From the NCBI GenBank assembly GCA_964247735.1, contig CAXTVS010000015.1, positions 1-64,000 of the forward strand: a stretch of 64,000 nt of DNA, given 5' to 3'. This document shows, one piece after another, positions 51,357 through 60,123 of the stretch. The notes beneath the pieces were generated by a model that saw only the letters and a program-made list of their open reading frames with translations, had not been told where the DNA came from and did not search any database. The DNA comes from Lichenicola sp964247735 (GTDB lineage: Bacteria; Pseudomonadota; Alphaproteobacteria; Acetobacterales; Acetobacteraceae). Both the position numbers and the translations under genes were made by a program. Within the stretch, counting starts at the first letter, position 1; each line of letters begins with the position of its first letter.

Positions 51357-52436
51357 CTAGTCGTTCAACGGATAGCAGGTCATCAGACGGCGTTGCAGGC
51401 GCCAGAAGGCGAGAAGTTCAAGGAGCGGTGTAGGTTTGGCGCCTCGCCGCCTCATTTCGGCGCCGATCTCGAACGCGATCCTGTAGTGCCTGAACTGGTC
51501 ACGGTAGGCAGCCCACAGCGACGTGCGGGGATCCCAGATATGGGTTGCCTCGGAGCCGACGCCGTTGATCTCGATAATGCGAAAGCCCTCACCAAGGCGA
51601 AGCGCGACGGCACTCTCGAAGCGCACGTCCAGCCGACCGAAATGGAAATCGGGAATGGCCTGCATGATCGCGTCGACCCGGGCCGTCAGCGCACGGGTGA
51701 TGTCATGGCTGCCGTCCGTGAAGATCGAGCCCTTGCAATGGTTGCCGGCGAACACGAGCCTAAGGCGTTCTCCTGGCCTCAAGACCTCATCCAGCCGATC
51801 GGCCAGGCGAGGCAGGTAGAGTTCGGGCACCTGTCCCGATCGCTCGTCCTCGAGAACCAGCGACCGGATCGTCGAACAACCGTCACCGACGATGATGGGG
51901 GCCTGCTTCAGCGTCAGCGAGGTGATGCGGCCGCCGGATGCGCCAGGTTGACGGATATAGAAGATGCCGGCCTCGCCGTCATGGGTGACCAGTTCCTGTA
52001 TGACGAGCTCGACGGCCCTAGGAAACGCTGCCAGCGCGGCCTCGAGGACCAGCCGGGTATCCACCAGCCGCACCCCCGTGCCGTTGCAGCCGATGTTCGG
52101 CTTCACCACGACCGGCATCGACAGGCCCGCTTCCGCCATCGCTTCGAGTGCTCTGGCCAGATCATCCGTGCCCGTGGTCAGGACGACATAGGGAGCGATC
52201 CAGTCAGCCGCGCCGGGTCCCGCCTGGTCGAGGATCGTGGTCTTGCGTTCTCCGCACAAGCCGCCCGTCTCGACCCGGGGATTTGCCGCGGTCGGAAGAC
52301 TGAAGCTCCGGTAACGCAGGCCCATCAGGATCCAGAAGGCGACGACCGGGATGTAGAACAGCCAGCCTGGCCAGAACTCGAACGCCGACACCGGCTTCGG
52401 TTGGACGATCCGCGCGGGTGCGGCCACTACGGTCAT
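51357..52436 (-). CDS. Membrane-anchored ATP-grasp protein
   Basis: 359 residues from the ATG at 52436, which overlaps the DedA stop (TGA at 52435-52433). One membrane segment at about 20-42 (WPGWLFYIPVVAFWILMGL) comes first, then an ATP-grasp fold with VVVKPNIGCNGTGVRLV (about 115-130) and the Mg-binding end RIIEINGVGSEA. It resembles D-Ala-D-Ala-ligase-like and related carboxylate-amine ligases, but its substrate is unknown. Coupling to DedA suggests a membrane-lipid or envelope reaction. Confidence 0.75.
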   Translation of the reverse strand: MTVVAAPARIVQPKPVSAFEFWPGWLFYIPVVAFWILMGLRYRSFSLPTAANPRVETGGLCGERKTTILDQAGPGAADWIAPYVVLTTGTDDLARALEAMAEAGLSMPVVVKPNIGCNGTGVRLVDTRLVLEAALAAFPRAVELVIQELVTHDGEAGIFYIRQPGASGGRITSLTLKQAPIIVGDGCSTIRSLVLEDERSGQVPELYLPRLADRLDEVLRPGERLRLVFAGNHCKGSIFTDGSHDITRALTARVDAIMQAIPDFHFGRLDVRFESAVALRLGEGFRIIEINGVGSEATHIWDPRTSLWAAYRDQFRHYRIAFEIGAEMRRRGAKPTPLLELLAFWRLQRRLMTCYPLND

Positions 52437-53011
52437 TCTGGCTCCCCTTGAAGGCTCGCGACGAGGCGCCCCATCAGCACGATCACGATGGCGAACACGA
52501 TGGCGCCAAGCCAGCGCCACGCGCCCAGATGGTCGATCAGGAACTGGCCGACATGCCGCGCCACAAAAAACAGCAGGGTGGTCCAGATCGAGGTTGCGAG
52601 AACCGCCGCCAGGGCGAAACGGCTGAAGCTTGCGTGGAGGTAGCCGCAACTTGTGTAGGTTGGCAACCGCGCGCCTGGGATGAACCTGCTGATGAAGACG
52701 ACGCGGAACACGCGATGCTCTATCCACTGCCGGCTGCGGGACCGCCGTTCCGGAGGAAGAAGCCGCTTGATCCGACCGGACAACGTGGCCAAGCGACCCA
52801 GGCCATACAAGCCGAGATCACCTGCGACGATCCCGACGTAAAGGGATCCCAACGCCAAGCCAGCCGCTATCTTCCCGTCCTGTGCCTGCATCGCTGCCAA
52901 GACGGTCGCGGCATCCTCAAGAATGAAGGTCCCGGTGATGATCGCCAGGGCCTGAAGAAGAGGATGCACGCCAGCCGCCTTGAACAGGCCGGACACGGAT
53001 AGTGGAAACAC
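52433..53011 (-). CDS. DedA/VTT-family membrane protein
   Basis: 192 residues with four to five hydrophobic segments. FILEDAATVLAAM, the GDLGLYGLGR stretch and FISRFIPGARLPTYTSCG are DedA motifs; the FIPG.R motif is typical. DedA proteins flip phospholipids or undecaprenyl phosphate across the membrane. Translationally coupled to the ATP-grasp gene and close to uppP. Confidence 0.85.
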   Translation of the reverse strand: MFPLSVSGLFKAAGVHPLLQALAIITGTFILEDAATVLAAMQAQDGKIAAGLALGSLYVGIVAGDLGLYGLGRLATLSGRIKRLLPPERRSRSRQWIEHRVFRVVFISRFIPGARLPTYTSCGYLHASFSRFALAAVLATSIWTTLLFFVARHVGQFLIDHLGAWRWLGAIVFAIVIVLMGRLVASLQGEPE

Positions 53012-53188
53012 GGCCTACCGGATCCGGACGGGCGATGACGCACAGGCGGATGACACTCACCGGATCTCCAGGTCACTCAAGCGGCGAAGGATGCCGCTCG
53101 GCCGCCGGACAGGCTCCGGATGCGGTGGCATATCCCCGGCACAGGACCTCGTCACCTGTTTTCTGGAAGCCGGGTTTCCGGCCTGAGG

Positions 53189-55201
53189 TCACCTCGAGCG
53201 GCGACGCGAGGGTGGAGGTGCGGCGGGATGATCCTTCATCTCGGCCAGTGCAGCCTGGCAGGCACCGGCCTCGCCGACACCGAACTGGATCGTCGGAAGC
53301 AATGCCAGGGGAGGCAGCAGGATGCCCAGACCGGTCGCGGTCCCGGCGCGCGCCACCACTTCTGCCCCGGGAGAGATGCCGGGCTTGCCGAGCTTGCCAG
53401 TGATGTTGATGGGTCCCGGCAGGGAGCCAACACTGAAGTGGGTGGACCTCGTGGTCAGGCTGTAGTCTATGGTCTGGTTCTTGAAGTCCACCGTTCCTCG
53501 CCCCACGGTGCGAGCCTCAGTGGTCTGCAACAGGAGCGTCTGGGTCGACAGGATGCCGTCCTTCAACGGCATGTCGGCCACGAAGCACTGCACCTGTGCC
53601 CGGTTCGGCAGCCCGAGCGCCGACAGGATGGCGTTGCCGAACTCCAACCCTGCGATGTCGGGAAGCAGGGCACTGACGTCTCCCCCGCCGGACATCACCA
53701 GCGTGAGGCCGCCGGATCCGTTGCCGAGCATCGCCGCGATGGAGGCGCCATCGGTCGTCAGGTTTGCCTGGCCGCCGATCACCCCTTGGCCATGAAACGC
53801 GTGCGTCGCCTGCATCACGCGGGACAGGTCGATGCGGTGGAAGTCGACGTGGGCCCGGGTGTGCAGCGTCCGACCGGACGGGTCCATCAGGACGCTGCTG
53901 AAGATCCGTCCAGTCCCGACTGCAAAGTCAAGCTGTTTCATGTCGATCTTGCCGTCCTGGATGTCGAGCCTGGCGATAATGTTGTCCAGCGGCAGGTCGG
54001 GATTCTCTATGCGCTCTCCCTTGTAGGAAAGGTGAACATTAGCCGCACGAATCTTCGGCATGTTGAAAGGTGTCGTTGGCAGGACATCGCCGTCGGACCG
54101 GCTGCTGGTCTTCTCCTTCTCAGCTGGCGTGGTCCTGGTGTCGTTCGCGTGCCCTGGCTTCGACCCGATGAAGCCTCCGAGGTCGGCAAGGTCGACACGG
54201 CGGGACGTCAGGGTCGCGTCGACCGTTGGAACATGGTCGGGAAGAACAGTGATGGTGCCCCCGAGGTCGCTCGATCCGACGCGTCCTTCGAAGTCGCGGA
54301 AGGAAATGCGCTGCCTTGCATAATCGAGGTTGCCCTGGACGCTGTATGGCGGCGTCTGGGGGATCGGCACTCCGGTTAGCGGGAACAGAAGCGACATGTC
54401 CGGACCTGCGAAGAGCAGCTTGAGACGAGCGCCGCCGAAGGTCAGGGGCTGCTCGATGGTTCCGACCAACGACACGTGCGTCGGGCCGTTCGCGACCTTG
54501 AGGTCGACCGGGTATGGCTTCTCCTTGTCGCGCAGCGACAGGATGGCGCCGCCGATGAAGCTGCCGACGATCGGCTGCTTGGCGTAGGTGCCCTTGGCGT
54601 CGGCGACGATCTGGCCCTGGTCGGTCGGGACCGGCCACCTCGCCGCGTCCGGCGTGTTGCGCGTTTCGACGGCGACGTTGAAGTCCGCCTTCAGTGGCAC
54701 GTCGTTGACGTGGACCTGACCCTTCTCGATCTGCAGCACGCCGACGATCGTCGGGCTGGACCTGCCGCTCTTCGTCTTGGCGGGCGTGCTTGAGCTGAGG
54801 GTCCAGTTGTTGGTCCCATCGGCCTTGGCAGCGGCGTCGACCACCGGATGGTCCAGATCGATCAGGTGAAGCACGATCTGGGAATGGCGGATCAGCGGAA
54901 GCACCTCCACCCAAACCGTCAAATGCCGTGTGGTCGCCAGCGGGTGCGGAAACGCATCGGTTCCGGCAACGGCGACGTTGTCGGCTACGATGCGAGTGAC
55001 GCGGCCCAGCCGGACGTGGAGGTGCTCCAGCGTAACCTTACGGCCGAGCGTCGCGCTCGCTTGGCGCTCGACCAACGGGATGAACCAGTCCCAGCTCCAG
55101 AAGACGATGAGGAGGATGACGAGCAGGATCGCGATGCCAAGCGCGATCAGGCCGCGCCTTTTGTCATGGCGCGCCTTGGCCACTGTCTGCTCCACCGCCA
55201 T
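53189..55201 (-). CDS. AsmA-family envelope protein
   Basis: 670 residues from the ATG at 55201, supported by GGAGCGAGG upstream. One N-terminal membrane segment (about 20-38) is followed by a long periplasmic part of beta-strand repeats. LTVWVEVLPLIRHSQIVLHLIDLDHP and the C-terminal NAILSALGLPNRAQVQCFVADMPLKDGIL are AsmA-family signatures. Such proteins help move phospholipids to the outer membrane. Divergent from the transglycosylase gene. Confidence 0.85.
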   Translation of the reverse strand: MAVEQTVAKARHDKRRGLIALGIAILLVILLIVFWSWDWFIPLVERQASATLGRKVTLEHLHVRLGRVTRIVADNVAVAGTDAFPHPLATTRHLTVWVEVLPLIRHSQIVLHLIDLDHPVVDAAAKADGTNNWTLSSSTPAKTKSGRSSPTIVGVLQIEKGQVHVNDVPLKADFNVAVETRNTPDAARWPVPTDQGQIVADAKGTYAKQPIVGSFIGGAILSLRDKEKPYPVDLKVANGPTHVSLVGTIEQPLTFGGARLKLLFAGPDMSLLFPLTGVPIPQTPPYSVQGNLDYARQRISFRDFEGRVGSSDLGGTITVLPDHVPTVDATLTSRRVDLADLGGFIGSKPGHANDTRTTPAEKEKTSSRSDGDVLPTTPFNMPKIRAANVHLSYKGERIENPDLPLDNIIARLDIQDGKIDMKQLDFAVGTGRIFSSVLMDPSGRTLHTRAHVDFHRIDLSRVMQATHAFHGQGVIGGQANLTTDGASIAAMLGNGSGGLTLVMSGGGDVSALLPDIAGLEFGNAILSALGLPNRAQVQCFVADMPLKDGILSTQTLLLQTTEARTVGRGTVDFKNQTIDYSLTTRSTHFSVGSLPGPINITGKLGKPGISPGAEVVARAGTATGLGILLPPLALLPTIQFGVGEAGACQAALAEMKDHPAAPPPSRRRSR

Positions 55202-55372
55202 GCCTCGCTCCGTTCGCGGCAGCAACGCCCAGTTGATCGGCCGGTTGCGGGTCGTGGGCCGCAAGACAGGACCATGCGCCCGGACAGCCTTATAGTTCCT
55301 CCAGGATCCGACCGGGGTGCACCCTGTCCCGGCGCGTTGTCCCGAGCGGGAGCTTGTGGCACAGGTTCCTTC

Positions 55373-56371
55373 ATGACCACGCGTCGTGCCCTGACCTTCG
55401 CCGTTGCATCAATCGGCCTGTCGGCCGCTCTCGGGCCGGGATCGGCAGCGGCACGGACTCGTCCGTCGCGGGGAGACGGTTCCTATCCCGGGTTCCTGCG
55501 GCAGGTCCGCACCGAGGCCCTGCAACACGGCGTACCGGCGTCGGTGCTTGACGTGGCCCTAGCGCTGGAAGCGCCCAACACGCATGTCCTCCAGCTGGAT
55601 CGGCATCAGCCAGAGTTCACGCTGACCTGGGCCCAGTACCGGAGCCGCGTCATCTCGCCGACGCGCGAGCAGGGCGCGGCCGACGCCTATCGCGACAATC
55701 TCCCGCTCCTGACCGACATCTGGCGCCGCTATCGTGTCGACCCACGCGTGGTGGTGGGGATCTGGGGCCTGGAGTCGAACTTCGGCACCCGCATCGGCTC
55801 CTTCAACGTCGTCGATGCGCTGGCGACGCTTGCCTATGACGGCCGCCGCGCCGGCTTCTTTCATACCGAACTGATGAACGCGCTGCGGATCCTGGGCAAT
55901 GGCGACGTCGCACCGGGGTCGATGCTGGGAAGCTACGCCGGCGCCATGGGCCAGCCGCAGTTCATGCCGAGCTCCTACCTGCGCTATGCGGTGGACTACA
56001 GCGGCGACGGCCGCAGGAACATCTGGACCGACCGGGCCGACGTGTTCGCCTCGATCGCCAACTATCTCGCCCGTTGCGGCTGGACCGCGGGCGAGCCGTG
56101 GGGTCAGCCGGTGACGCTGACACGCCCGATCGACCCGTCGATCGCCGGAAGGCAGGCGGTGCGGCCGCTTGCCTCCTGGACCGAAGCCGGTGTGCGCAGG
56201 CAGGACGGCGCGCGGTTCTCGCAAGGCGGGGTAACTGGCGCGCTTCTGCTGCCCGACGGTGCCGGCGGCGACGCCTTCATGGTGTACTCCAACTTCGACG
56301 TGATCCGGCGCTACAACCCGTCTGACTTCTACGCCCTGGCGGTCGGCCTGATCGGCAACGCCGCGGCGTGA
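55373..56371 (+). CDS. Lytic murein transglycosylase, MltB type
   Basis: 332 residues from the ATG at 55373. A twin-Arg-containing signal peptide (about 1-27) is followed by the GH103-type domain with GLESNFG (catalytic Glu near residue 131) and GSYAGAMGQPQFMPSSY. It cleaves peptidoglycan between MurNAc and GlcNAc with 1,6-anhydro formation. The GTGA overlap with the RlpA gene indicates co-translation. Confidence 0.88.
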   Translation: MTTRRALTFAVASIGLSAALGPGSAAARTRPSRGDGSYPGFLRQVRTEALQHGVPASVLDVALALEAPNTHVLQLDRHQPEFTLTWAQYRSRVISPTREQGAADAYRDNLPLLTDIWRRYRVDPRVVVGIWGLESNFGTRIGSFNVVDALATLAYDGRRAGFFHTELMNALRILGNGDVAPGSMLGSYAGAMGQPQFMPSSYLRYAVDYSGDGRRNIWTDRADVFASIANYLARCGWTAGEPWGQPVTLTRPIDPSIAGRQAVRPLASWTEAGVRRQDGARFSQGGVTGALLLPDGAGGDAFMVYSNFDVIRRYNPSDFYALAVGLIGNAAA

Positions 56372-57276
56372 CCGGAGGTCGAGGAGCCGCCCGCGCGCTG
56401 GCGCCGCTCGGCCTGCTGGCCTGCCTGTCCGGCTGCCATCATCGCCAGCAGCCTCCGGCCCCGGCGGCGAACCCGTACTACGTAGTCGGGGCGCCCTGGC
56501 AGGGAGCGGACGGCGCCTGGTTCTATCCCAGGGAGCAGCCCGATTATCATGCGACCGGCTTGGCGACGATCCAACCCGCACCGTCCAGCGGCCTCACCGC
56601 CGATGGCGAGCGGTTCGATCCGGACGCGATGGCAGCCTCGCATCAGAGCCTGCAGCTTCCCTGCGTCCTCACGGTCAGGAACCTCGAGAACGGCCGCACG
56701 ATCCTGGTGCGGGCGAACGACCGCGGCCCGGCGCAACAGGGGCGGGTGCTGGGCCTGACCCCGCGGGCGGCGACGCTGCTCGGGATGGCCGACGGCCTTC
56801 CGGTCCGCGTCGACATCACCCTCGACCAAGTCCGCAGCCGGACGGCCTCCGAGGGGACAGGAGGCGGTCCACGCCTGGACATCGTGGCCGCTCCGGTGGA
56901 GGGCGTGCAGGAGCAGCCGCTTCCGGTGCCGGGCCACGACGTTGGTGGCACGATTGCCACCGGGCCGGCTGGCGACCCGGAGCGCCGGCCACCTGCGACG
57001 GCGGACGGCACAGCCGACAACCGTCTGCCACCCATCGCGCAGCAGGGCGTTGCGGATCCCGGCGCCCTCTGGATCGACTGCGGGCAGTTCAACCGGCGCA
57101 GCTATGCCGACCGGATCGCCTCTGAGCTTGGGGCATCGGTCGGAAATGCGGGGCAGGGACGCGAGGTCGTGTATACCGTCCGCGAGGGACCCTTCCAACG
57201 GACCGCCGATGCGGATGCCGCTCTGGACCGGGCACGTCGTGCCGGGGTAACCGGGGCACGGATCATCGTCGAGTAG
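56368..57276 (+). CDS. RlpA-like septal-ring lipoprotein
   Basis: 302 residues with GTG start. The lipobox LSGC at about 20-23 predicts a lipoprotein. The double-psi beta-barrel of RlpA is at about 50-160 (YHATGLATIQ, SGLTADGERFDPDAMAASHQSL, RTILVRANDRGPA). The C-terminal region (WIDCGQFNRRSYADRIASELG onward) is a SPOR-like domain that binds denuded glycan strands. RlpA cleaves such strands in some bacteria. Downstream of the transglycosylase, as often. Confidence 0.85.
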   Translation: MTGGRGAARALAPLGLLACLSGCHHRQQPPAPAANPYYVVGAPWQGADGAWFYPREQPDYHATGLATIQPAPSSGLTADGERFDPDAMAASHQSLQLPCVLTVRNLENGRTILVRANDRGPAQQGRVLGLTPRAATLLGMADGLPVRVDITLDQVRSRTASEGTGGGPRLDIVAAPVEGVQEQPLPVPGHDVGGTIATGPAGDPERRPPATADGTADNRLPPIAQQGVADPGALWIDCGQFNRRSYADRIASELGASVGNAGQGREVVYTVREGPFQRTADADAALDRARRAGVTGARIIVE

Positions 57277-57284
57277 GGATCGAA

Positions 57285-58517
57285 GTGCCTAGCAGACGGC
57301 TGTTGCTGACCGGTGCCGGAAGCCTTGCGCTTCCTTCTCTCCTTGCTTCCAAGGGTGCGGCCGCGCGTCCGCGCCGCGCCGCCAAGGTGGCAGCCATCGC
57401 TGCCGCGACGGACTTGACGCCGGCTCCGGTCGGAACGGCGGCCGACACCCCAGTCGGCCCGCTGGAAACCGAGGCACGCTGGGCGTTCATCAGCGACTTC
57501 CAGACCAACGCCGTCCTGCTCCAGAAGGCGGCGGACGAGCGCATGCCGCCGTCGTCGCTGACCAAGCTGATGACCGCCTATCTCGTGTTCGGCATGCTGA
57601 AGTCGGGACGCCTGCGCCTCGACCAGATGCTGCCGGTCAGCGAGAAGGCATGGCGCATGCAGGGCTCGAAGATGTTCGTGCCGCTCGGCGCCCAGGTCTC
57701 GGTCGTCGACCTGATCCGCGGCATGCTCATCCAGTCCGGCAACGACGCCTGCATCGTGCTGGCCGAGGGCATTTCCGGCTCCGAGGAGCAGTTCGTCGCG
57801 CAGATGAACGCCATGGCCAAGACGCTGGGCATGACGAACACGCAGTTCCGCAACGCCACCGGCTGGCCGGATCCGGACCACCTCATGTCGGCGCGAGACA
57901 TCGCCACCCTGGCCCGTCACCTCATCGCCGACTTTCCGGACGACTACCACTTCTTCTCGGAAAAAGACTACAAGTTCAACAACATCAACCAGGGTAACCG
58001 CAACGTCCTGGTGGACAAGGGCTTGGCCGACGGATTGAAGACCGGGCACACCGACGCCGGCGGGTTCGGTCTTTGTGTCAGCTCGGAGCGCAACGGCAAC
58101 CGCATCATCGAGGTGGTCAACGGGCTATCCTCGTCACAGGCCCGCGCCGCCGAAGGGGAGCGGCTGCTGAGCTGGGCTTTCGCCAACTTCGAGAACGTGC
58201 GCCTGCTCACGCGAAGCCAGCCGCTGGAGGTGGCGCCCGTCTGGCTTGGCGTCGTGGCCACTGTTCCGGTGTGCGCCGCCGCCGACCTGCTGCTGACGGT
58301 TCCGCACGGTTGGCAAGGCCGGGTGAAGGTGGCGCTCGACTACCAGGCGCCCATACCGGCGCCGGTCCGCGCCGGGCAGCAGGTCGGCCAGATCACGATC
58401 TCCGGCGCCTCCGTCACCGACATACAGGTTCCCCTGGTCGCTGGCGCAGCGGTAGGCCGCAAGAGCCTCCCTGCGCGTGCCGTCGCCGTGCTCGACCACT
58501 TCGTCGGCGGCTCGTGA
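57285..58517 (+). CDS. D-alanyl-D-alanine carboxypeptidase (PBP5/6 type)
   Basis: 410 residues with GTG start. The N-terminus (SRRLLLTGAGSLALP) is a Tat-like signal peptide. Motifs are SSLTKL (catalytic Ser about residue 88), SGN and KTGHTD. A C-terminal beta domain follows. It trims the terminal D-Ala from peptidoglycan stem peptides. Its stop overlaps the tmk start, as in related alphaproteobacteria. Confidence 0.9.
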   Translation: MPSRRLLLTGAGSLALPSLLASKGAAARPRRAAKVAAIAAATDLTPAPVGTAADTPVGPLETEARWAFISDFQTNAVLLQKAADERMPPSSLTKLMTAYLVFGMLKSGRLRLDQMLPVSEKAWRMQGSKMFVPLGAQVSVVDLIRGMLIQSGNDACIVLAEGISGSEEQFVAQMNAMAKTLGMTNTQFRNATGWPDPDHLMSARDIATLARHLIADFPDDYHFFSEKDYKFNNINQGNRNVLVDKGLADGLKTGHTDAGGFGLCVSSERNGNRIIEVVNGLSSSQARAAEGERLLSWAFANFENVRLLTRSQPLEVAPVWLGVVATVPVCAAADLLLTVPHGWQGRVKVALDYQAPIPAPVRAGQQVGQITISGASVTDIQVPLVAGAAVGRKSLPARAVAVLDHFVGGS

Positions 58518-59143
58518 GCGGACTGTTCGTCACCCTTGAGGGCGGCGAGGGAGCCGGCAAGTCCACGCAGTCGCGCCTGCTCGCCGAACGGCTGGCCAAG
58601 TACGGCCGTTCGCTGCTGCACACGAGGGAGCCCGGCGGCGCCGAGGGTGCCGAACGGCTGAGGACGCTGCTGCTGGAGGGCGATCACAAGCTCAGCCTGC
58701 GGGCCGAGATCCTGGTGCACTTCGCAGCACGGTTCGACCACATCGAGCACACGATCATGCCGGCACTCGCCAAGGAACGCTTGGTGATCTGCGACAGGTT
58801 CTTCGACTCGACGCTTGCCTACCAGGGATACGGACTGGGCTATGGCGAGGCGGAGCCCCTCGGCTTCATCCGCGACCTGATCGCGCTGACCCCGATCGTG
58901 CCGGACCTGACCGTGCTGCTCGACCTGCCACGGGAGCTGGCGCGGCAAAGGCTGACGCGTCGGGGGGTCGATCCGGACCGCTACGAGCGCCTGGACGAGG
59001 GATTCCACCTCCGCGTCGCGGACGGGTTCCGGCGGATCGCCCATGCTGCGCCGGAGCGGATCGTCACCATCGATGCGGCCGGCGACGTGGAGCAGGTGCA
59101 TCGGGCGCTGCTGGACAGGGTCGAAGAGCGCCTCCGCGGATGA
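58514..59143 (+). CDS. tmk: Thymidylate kinase
   Basis: 209 residues from the GTG at 58514, overlapping the previous stop by four bases. Walker A GGEGAGKST (about 10), HTREPGG, FDSTLAYQGYG and the RRGVDPDRYE lid show the enzyme that phosphorylates dTMP to dTDP. First of four overlapping housekeeping genes. Confidence 0.95.
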   Translation: MSGLFVTLEGGEGAGKSTQSRLLAERLAKYGRSLLHTREPGGAEGAERLRTLLLEGDHKLSLRAEILVHFAARFDHIEHTIMPALAKERLVICDRFFDSTLAYQGYGLGYGEAEPLGFIRDLIALTPIVPDLTVLLDLPRELARQRLTRRGVDPDRYERLDEGFHLRVADGFRRIAHAAPERIVTIDAAGDVEQVHRALLDRVEERLRG

Positions 59144-60123
59144 CCGGCATCGCCGCGCCGGCAGGACACGGGTGGCTGGTGGGACACGAGGCAGCCGAGG
59201 CGACGCTGGTCGCGGAAGCCTCGGGTCGCCGCCTGCACCACGCCTGGCTGCTCGCCGGCCCCCAGGGGATCGGCAAGGCAACCCTGGCGTTCCGCTTCGC
59301 CCGCTGGCTGCTTGCCGGCTGTCCGGGAACCGCCCTCGGGATCGCCGACATCGATCCCGTGTTCCGGCGCGTGGCTGCCGGGACCCACGCCGACCTGCTG
59401 GCGATCGGCCGTTCCTTCGACGAGAAGCGCCAGCGGCACCGGGCGGAGATCGTCGCCGACGACGTGCGTCGGATCGGCGACTTCCTCCATCGGACGGCTG
59501 CGGAAGGCGGCTGGCGGGTGGTGATCCTCGACGATGCCGACCTGCTGAACCGCCACGCGGCCAACGCGCTGCTCAAGGTCCTGGAAGAGCCGCCGCCGTG
59601 GGCCATGCTAATCCTGGTCAGCAGCAGCCCGGGCCGTCTGCTTGCCACCATACGCAGTCGTTGCCGCCTGCTGCGCTTGGCTCCGCTCGACCTGCCGCAG
59701 ATGATGGTCGCCCTTGAACGCCTGTTGCCGGACGAGGACGAGGCAGGCCGCCGGGTGCTGTCGGAGCTCGCGCATGGCGCGCCGGGACGGGCTGTCGCGC
59801 TGGCCGATGAGGACGGCGTCGCCACGGCCGGGCTGGTACGTGACCTGCTGGACGGCGACGCCTCCAGCGTCGCCGGCTATGAGCTGGCAGATCGGATCCT
59901 GCGCAAGGAGCAGGGCTTCGCGACCTTCCTGACGCTGCTTGCGGATGCCATATCGGAGCGGGTACGGGAAGCGGTCCGCTGCGGCGGCTCCGGCGTCGCA
60001 TCCGGAACCGGCTGGCTGGGGGTCTGGCAGGACCTCCATCGCATCCGGGTCGAGACGGACCGGTTCAACCTGGACAAGAGGCAGGCGCTGCTGTCGAGCC
60101 TAAGCCTGCTGAGCGAGCGATGA
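59140..60123 (+). CDS. holB: DNA polymerase III delta-prime subunit
   Basis: 327 residues. AAA+ features GPQGIGKATLAFRFA, VILDDADLLNRHAANALLKVLEEPP and SRCRLLRLAPL are those of the clamp-loader subunit. The classical zinc-binding Cys cluster is not present. Overlaps tmk and metG by four bases on each side. Confidence 0.93.
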   Translation: MTGIAAPAGHGWLVGHEAAEATLVAEASGRRLHHAWLLAGPQGIGKATLAFRFARWLLAGCPGTALGIADIDPVFRRVAAGTHADLLAIGRSFDEKRQRHRAEIVADDVRRIGDFLHRTAAEGGWRVVILDDADLLNRHAANALLKVLEEPPPWAMLILVSSSPGRLLATIRSRCRLLRLAPLDLPQMMVALERLLPDEDEAGRRVLSELAHGAPGRAVALADEDGVATAGLVRDLLDGDASSVAGYELADRILRKEQGFATFLTLLADAISERVREAVRCGGSGVASGTGWLGVWQDLHRIRVETDRFNLDKRQALLSSLSLLSER

